From Acidisarcina polymorpha (GTDB lineage: Bacteria; Acidobacteriota; Terriglobia; Terriglobales; Acidobacteriaceae): DNA of 64,000 nucleotides. The notes under the pieces are model-generated. The model had not been told where the DNA came from, made no database searches, and saw nothing but the letters and a program-made list of their open reading frames with translations. The position numbers were made by a program, and so were the translations under genes. The stretch spans positions 6,256,116 through 6,320,115 of the forward strand of contig NZ_CP030840.1 of assembly GCF_003330725.1 (NCBI RefSeq), read 5' to 3'. Below are positions 59,965-64,000 of this stretch, one piece after another; position 1 is the stretch's first letter, and the number at the start of each line of letters is the position of its first letter.

Positions 59965-61496
59965 GCAGCGAAGTCTATGTCTGCGTTTATGCCAAGGAAT
60001 TTCCTGCCCAAGCATTGCTGCGACTCCGCCCAGAAATGCGCAGTAAAGCCATTGCTGTGATGGATGGTGATCCACCTTTTCAGCGGGTTTGTTCGCTCAA
60101 CAAATATGCTCGGGAACTAGGAGTGGTGACAGGAATGAGCCGCTCTGAACTGGAAGGCTTCCCTTCTATCAACATTCTCAAGCGGTCACCACGCGAGGAA
60201 CAAACAACCTGTTTCGGTTTACTGGAATGTGCTTGGACTTATTCGCCGCGCATTGAAGAGATACATAGCGATGCTGCCTTTTGTTGTGTATTGGATATGT
60301 CCGGAAGCGAAAAGCTGTTCGGCCCTCCTCAAATCGCAGCGTCTCGTATCCAAGAAGCTTTCGCGGCTCTCGGACTCAGTTGCAGTGCGGCGGTAAGCTC
60401 CAACTTCCATGCTGCTGTTTGTCTGGCGCGAGGCTCCAGGTCATGTCAAACTCCGGTCATTGCTCCCACTGGTGCTGAGCGACAATCATTGGCACGTCTA
60501 CCTTTAGCAGTGCTCGATGTTAGCGAGGAAGATACTGAAACATTCATGCAATGGGGAATCACCACCTTGGGAGAGCTGGCGGTGTTACCTGAAAAAGACC
60601 TGATCGCGCGATTGGGTCAAGAGGGTAAACAGCTGCGGCAGCTCGCAAGGGGAGAATATCCTCATCTCTTCCTTCCAGTTGAACCAATCATTGAACTCAA
60701 AGAATATCTTGAACTGGATTCACCAGTCGACGTGCTCGATTCTCTGCTTTTCGGCGCTGGTGTGATGCTGGAGCAGCTGATTGAACGAGCGAAGGCGCGA
60801 GTGCTCTGCTTAGCTGCCGTCATAGCTGAACTGGGTGTCGAAGGCGGGGGCATTCATACCCGTATCATACGACCTGCCATTCCATCGAACGATAAGAAGT
60901 TATGGCTAAAACTACTTCATCTGGATTGGATTTCTTATCCCCCGCAAGCAGCAATTATCTCGATGTCACTTACGGCTGAGACCGGTCAGGCCGGGACCCT
61001 GCAGCTAGGATTATTTTCACCTCAACTCCCAGAGCCAGAGCGGCTGGATGTCACACTTGCGCGCATCCGTGCTGTTGTCGGAGAAGAGCGGGTTGGGAGT
61101 ATAGAACTCAAAGACTCTCACCATCCGGATGAGTTCCATGTGAAGCCTTTCACGCTGACTGGCAAGCCAGACCGCCATGATCGGGAAGTAAAGATGCCTG
61201 CCACGGTCATGCGCTGCATTCGTCCGCCGGAGACAGTGACGATGGTCTCAAGGAACCATGTTCCCCATATTTTTTATTTTCGCGGTATTGCCTATGAGGC
61301 AGAAAACGTTTATGGGCCGTGGCGAGCTGCCGGTGGATGGTGGTCCGATGGTCATTGGTCTATCGAAGAGTGGGACATCATAGCTCGCTTACGCGATAGC
61401 ATATCTACCTACCCACCTAAGGACAACCTCCTCTGCTGCTGTATGACTCGCGAAATTAACACTGATATCTGGCAGGTCTCAGCTCTTTATGACTGA
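59961..61496 (+). CDS. imuB: ImuB, inactive Y-family polymerase homologue
   Basis: 511 residues of the Y-family fold. The catalytic DMDxF motif is replaced by VYVCVYAKEFPAQAL, so no polymerase activity is expected, as known for ImuB. VCSLNKYARELGVVTGMSRS and CCVLDMSGSEKLFGPP are the family-typical strands, then the thumb (GITTLGELAVLPEKDLIARL). QLGLF at 348-352 is a probable beta-clamp motif. ImuB bridges the clamp, ImuA and DnaE2. The start at 59961 overlaps imuA; the stop overlaps dnaE2 by 8 nt. Confidence 0.93.
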   Translation: MSSEVYVCVYAKEFPAQALLRLRPEMRSKAIAVMDGDPPFQRVCSLNKYARELGVVTGMSRSELEGFPSINILKRSPREEQTTCFGLLECAWTYSPRIEEIHSDAAFCCVLDMSGSEKLFGPPQIAASRIQEAFAALGLSCSAAVSSNFHAAVCLARGSRSCQTPVIAPTGAERQSLARLPLAVLDVSEEDTETFMQWGITTLGELAVLPEKDLIARLGQEGKQLRQLARGEYPHLFLPVEPIIELKEYLELDSPVDVLDSLLFGAGVMLEQLIERAKARVLCLAAVIAELGVEGGGIHTRIIRPAIPSNDKKLWLKLLHLDWISYPPQAAIISMSLTAETGQAGTLQLGLFSPQLPEPERLDVTLARIRAVVGEERVGSIELKDSHHPDEFHVKPFTLTGKPDRHDREVKMPATVMRCIRPPETVTMVSRNHVPHIFYFRGIAYEAENVYGPWRAAGGWWSDGHWSIEEWDIIARLRDSISTYPPKDNLLCCCMTREINTDIWQVSALYD

Positions 61497-64000
61497 GTCT
61501 TACATAGAGCTTCATGCATCGAGTGCCTTCAGCTTTCTCGAGAGCGCTTCACTCCCCGAGGTTCTGATCGAGCGTGCGGCAGAGTTAGAGATGCCTTCCA
61601 TGGCGCTGCTCGACCGCAATGGTTTGTATGGCTCGGCGCGTTTTCATACCCACGGGATCAAAACCAAGATCAACGCTCACATTGGCGCGGAGATCTCCGT
61701 CGCCGATCTTGGTTCCAGGTTAACTCCTCCCGGCTGGTTGCCCCACCAATACTCTACCGAACCGGCACGATTGCCTTTACTGTGCACGTCGCGCGCCGGC
61801 TATCAAAATCTATGTCAGCTGATCACGCAGTTCAAAATGCGCGAGTCAATCAAGTGTGAAGGCGCGGCCAGCATCGCTGATTTAGAAGAATTCTCCGCTG
61901 GCTTAATTTGCATGACTGGAGGAGACGAAGGACCTCTTGCTGCCGCATTGGTGAATGGAGGTGAAAAAGCCGGCGTCCGGGCAGTCGAACGACTCATCTC
62001 CATCTTCGGCCGCGAAAATGTTTATGTCGAGATACAGCGCCATCAGGAACGCGAAGAAGAATGGCGGAATCAGGCGGCGATTCGCATCGCCCGATCGCTT
62101 AAGCTGCCGATTTTAGCGACCAATGGCGTCCGCTATGCGACCGCCTACGATCGCGAAGTTTTGGATATCTTTACCGCTATCCGCCACCATACCGATCTCG
62201 ATCACGCCGGAAGGCTGCTAGCCATCAATGCGGAGCGCCACCTGCGTTCCGCCAAGGAAATGCAGGCGATCTTCAACGATGTTCCGCAAGCCATAAACAA
62301 TACCTTGGAGCTCTCGCAGCGGCTGCTCTTTCAATTAAATGACCTTGGCTACGAATTCCCCCGATATCCCGTTCCCGATGGAGAGTCGATGGATAGCTTC
62401 CTCCGCAAGCGCGTCGCCGAAGGAGTTATCAACCGCTATGGAATCAAGGCCAATCCCGAACTCCTCGCCAAAGTCAAAAAGCAGGTCGAACGAGAGCTTG
62501 CGCTGATTGCACAACTCGGCTTCGCGGGATATTTCCTGATCGTGTGGGACATCGTCCAATATTGCAAAAGCAATGGAATTCTGATTCAAGGTCGTGGGAG
62601 CGCGGCCAACTCGGTCGTCTGCTATGCGCTTGAAATTACCGCAATCGATCCGGTTGGCATGGAGTTACTCTTCGAACGCTTCTTGAGTGAGAGCCGCGGC
62701 GAATGGCCCGATGTCGATCTCGATCTTCCCTCCGGCGAGAAGCGCGAGCAGGCCATTCAATATGTCTATCAGCGTTACGGCGAACTGGGCGCCGCCATGA
62801 CCGCGAATGTGATCACTTATCGTGGCAAGTCCGCGGCGCGCGAAGTAGGCAAGGCGCTTGGCTTCGATGAAGAAGCGCTCGGCCGGCTATCCAGCCTGGT
62901 CGGGCATTGGGAGTGGCGCGGTCCGAACGACACCATGGCCCACAGCTTTCATCATGCCGGTTTCGACCTCCAGCATCCTCGCATCGCAAAATATTTGGAG
63001 CTGTCTCTGCGCTTGCAAGACCTTCCTCGACACTTAGGCCAGCACTCGGGCGGCATGGTCATCTGTCAAGGTCAATTAAACCGTGTTGTTCCTATCGAAC
63101 GTGCCTCAATGCCAGGCCGGACCGTTGTGCAATGGGACAAAGAAGACTGCTCCGACATGGGGTTGATCAAGGTCGACCTGCTGGGGCTGGGCATGATGGC
63201 GGTGATGAATGATTGCCTCGATCTGATCCCTCGTCACTACGGAAAGACTGAAGATCTGGCGCAGTTGCCCGAGAACGATCCGAAGGTGTACGAGACCCTT
63301 CAACGCGCAGATACCGTGGGCATGTTTCAGGTAGAGAGCCGCGCACAGATGGCCTCCCTGCCCCGCAATCGGCCGACCAAATTTTATGACATCGTCGTTC
63401 AGGTGGCGATCATTCGCCCCGGCCCTATTGTGGGCGGCAATATGAATCCCTACATGCGCCGCCGGCAAGGCAAGGAGGAAGTCACCTACCTTCATGATTC
63501 CTTGAAACCGGTATTGGAGCGCACCCTCGGAGTACCGCTCTTCCAGGAGCAACTGTTACGAATTGCGATGACCGTGGCCGGCTTTACCGGAGCAGAGGCA
63601 GAGGAGCTGCGCCGCGCCGTCGGCATGAAACGCTCCATGGCCCGCATGAAAGAGCTGGAAGTGAAACTCCGCAAAGGCATGACCGAGCGAAATCTTGACG
63701 CCGCAACTCAAGACCGTATCGTCCAGGGAATATCCTCTTTCGCGCTCTATGGATTTCCCGAATCGCACGCCGCCAGCTTCGCGCTCATCGCCTATGCTTC
63801 GGCTTATTTCAAGGTGCATTACCTGGCGGCATTTACCTGCGCCATGCTCAACAATCAGCCTATGGGTTTTTACATGCCCGCGGTTTTGGTGAAAGACGCG
63901 CAGCGGCATGGATTGCGGGTCCGCGTAATTGACATCCTGCATTCCGACTGGCAGTGCACTATCGAGCGGGGGCTGGACGATAGCCTCTCTCTGCGCATGG
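61489..64000 (+). CDS. dnaE2: Error-prone DNA polymerase DnaE2, 3' end outside the window
   Basis: 837 codons visible, no stop before the right edge. It begins MTESYIELHASSAFSFLES; the PHP motif is degenerate (LHASS for LHxHS, LLDRN for TDxD), so metal-dependent proofreading is unlikely. The palm is intact: GYFLIVWDIVQYCKSNGILI, GRGSAANSVVCYAL, WPDVDLDLPSGEKREQAI (catalytic Asp pair), GLIKVDLLGLGMMAVMND. DnaE2 copies past lesions with errors. Start overlaps imuB by 8 nt; the trio imuA-imuB-dnaE2 is one operon. About 200 C-terminal residues (OB and tail) are probably missing. Confidence 0.95.
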   Translation, partial: MTESYIELHASSAFSFLESASLPEVLIERAAELEMPSMALLDRNGLYGSARFHTHGIKTKINAHIGAEISVADLGSRLTPPGWLPHQYSTEPARLPLLCTSRAGYQNLCQLITQFKMRESIKCEGAASIADLEEFSAGLICMTGGDEGPLAAALVNGGEKAGVRAVERLISIFGRENVYVEIQRHQEREEEWRNQAAIRIARSLKLPILATNGVRYATAYDREVLDIFTAIRHHTDLDHAGRLLAINAERHLRSAKEMQAIFNDVPQAINNTLELSQRLLFQLNDLGYEFPRYPVPDGESMDSFLRKRVAEGVINRYGIKANPELLAKVKKQVERELALIAQLGFAGYFLIVWDIVQYCKSNGILIQGRGSAANSVVCYALEITAIDPVGMELLFERFLSESRGEWPDVDLDLPSGEKREQAIQYVYQRYGELGAAMTANVITYRGKSAAREVGKALGFDEEALGRLSSLVGHWEWRGPNDTMAHSFHHAGFDLQHPRIAKYLELSLRLQDLPRHLGQHSGGMVICQGQLNRVVPIERASMPGRTVVQWDKEDCSDMGLIKVDLLGLGMMAVMNDCLDLIPRHYGKTEDLAQLPENDPKVYETLQRADTVGMFQVESRAQMASLPRNRPTKFYDIVVQVAIIRPGPIVGGNMNPYMRRRQGKEEVTYLHDSLKPVLERTLGVPLFQEQLLRIAMTVAGFTGAEAEELRRAVGMKRSMARMKELEVKLRKGMTERNLDAATQDRIVQGISSFALYGFPESHAASFALIAYASAYFKVHYLAAFTCAMLNNQPMGFYMPAVLVKDAQRHGLRVRVIDILHSDWQCTIERGLDDSLSLRM

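Overview
The window reads as chromosomal DNA of a soil or peat type acidobacterium (Acidobacteriota, Terriglobia/Acidobacteriaceae-like). This is inferred from gene content, not from a marker gene: an S53 peptidase and a second cell-surface protein that end in the same Ig / arginine-cluster / GCGGG tail, a multiheme cytochrome with TPR repeats beside an FG-GAP/ASPIC-UnbV protein, an ECF42 sigma factor with YCII (DGPF) partners, a GH57 branching enzyme, and an imuA-imuB-dnaE2 cassette. No rRNA, tRNA, CRISPR array, transposase or phage gene was found.

Layout. (1) 0-17 kb, anaerobic or fermentative metabolism: the end of a surface protein, a phosphotransacylase (-), a Tat-exported aldo/keto reductase (+), hypF (-) divergent from hoxE-hoxF-hoxU-hoxY-hoxH-hoxW (NAD-linked group 3d-type [NiFe] hydrogenase), a GH105 hydrolase (-), then nifJ (pyruvate:ferredoxin/flavodoxin oxidoreductase) and a dihydroorotate-dehydrogenase-like flavoprotein (-). 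Three intergenic regions here carry TGTGA-N6-TCACA-type palindromes, which suggests one Crp/Fnr-family regulator for pyruvate oxidation, acyl-phosphate formation and H2 turnover. (2) 17-20 kb: YCII, DinB-like, YCII and the ECF42 sigma factor, preceded by a match to the published ECF42 promoter. (3) 20-28 kb: TPR protein, pentaheme cytochrome c/TPR, Tat-exported FG-GAP/ASPIC-UnbV protein, a small cysteine-bearing secreted protein, and a dienelactone-hydrolase-like enzyme. (4) 28-41 kb, mostly minus strand: ferritin-like protein, GH1 beta-glucosidase, glyS, glyQ, a PstS-like protein with an extra N-terminal domain, ankyrin protein, recO, a beta-propeller protein, ferredoxin, suhB, and an Hfq-like protein with a long tail. 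(5) 41-47 kb: GH57 enzyme and the giant S53 peptidase, convergent on a strong bidirectional terminator. (6) 47-54 kb, minus strand: acyl-CoA dehydrogenase, VapBC toxin-antitoxin pair, thiolase and a fused 3-hydroxyacyl-CoA dehydrogenase/enoyl-CoA hydratase, together a beta-oxidation set. A PsrA-like operator and a hairpin over the ribosome binding site precede the fused enzyme. (7) 54-64 kb, plus strand: a catalytic and non-catalytic M16 peptidase pair, glmU, then imuA-imuB-dnaE2, with dnaE2 running off the window.

No wholly unknown multi-gene system can be demonstrated. The best candidates for something undescribed are the shared C-terminal module that looks like an internal lipoprotein signal, the proposed Crp/Fnr regulon joining hox, nifJ and the phosphotransacylase, the TPR/multiheme/FG-GAP export cluster, and the control region of the error-prone polymerase cassette.
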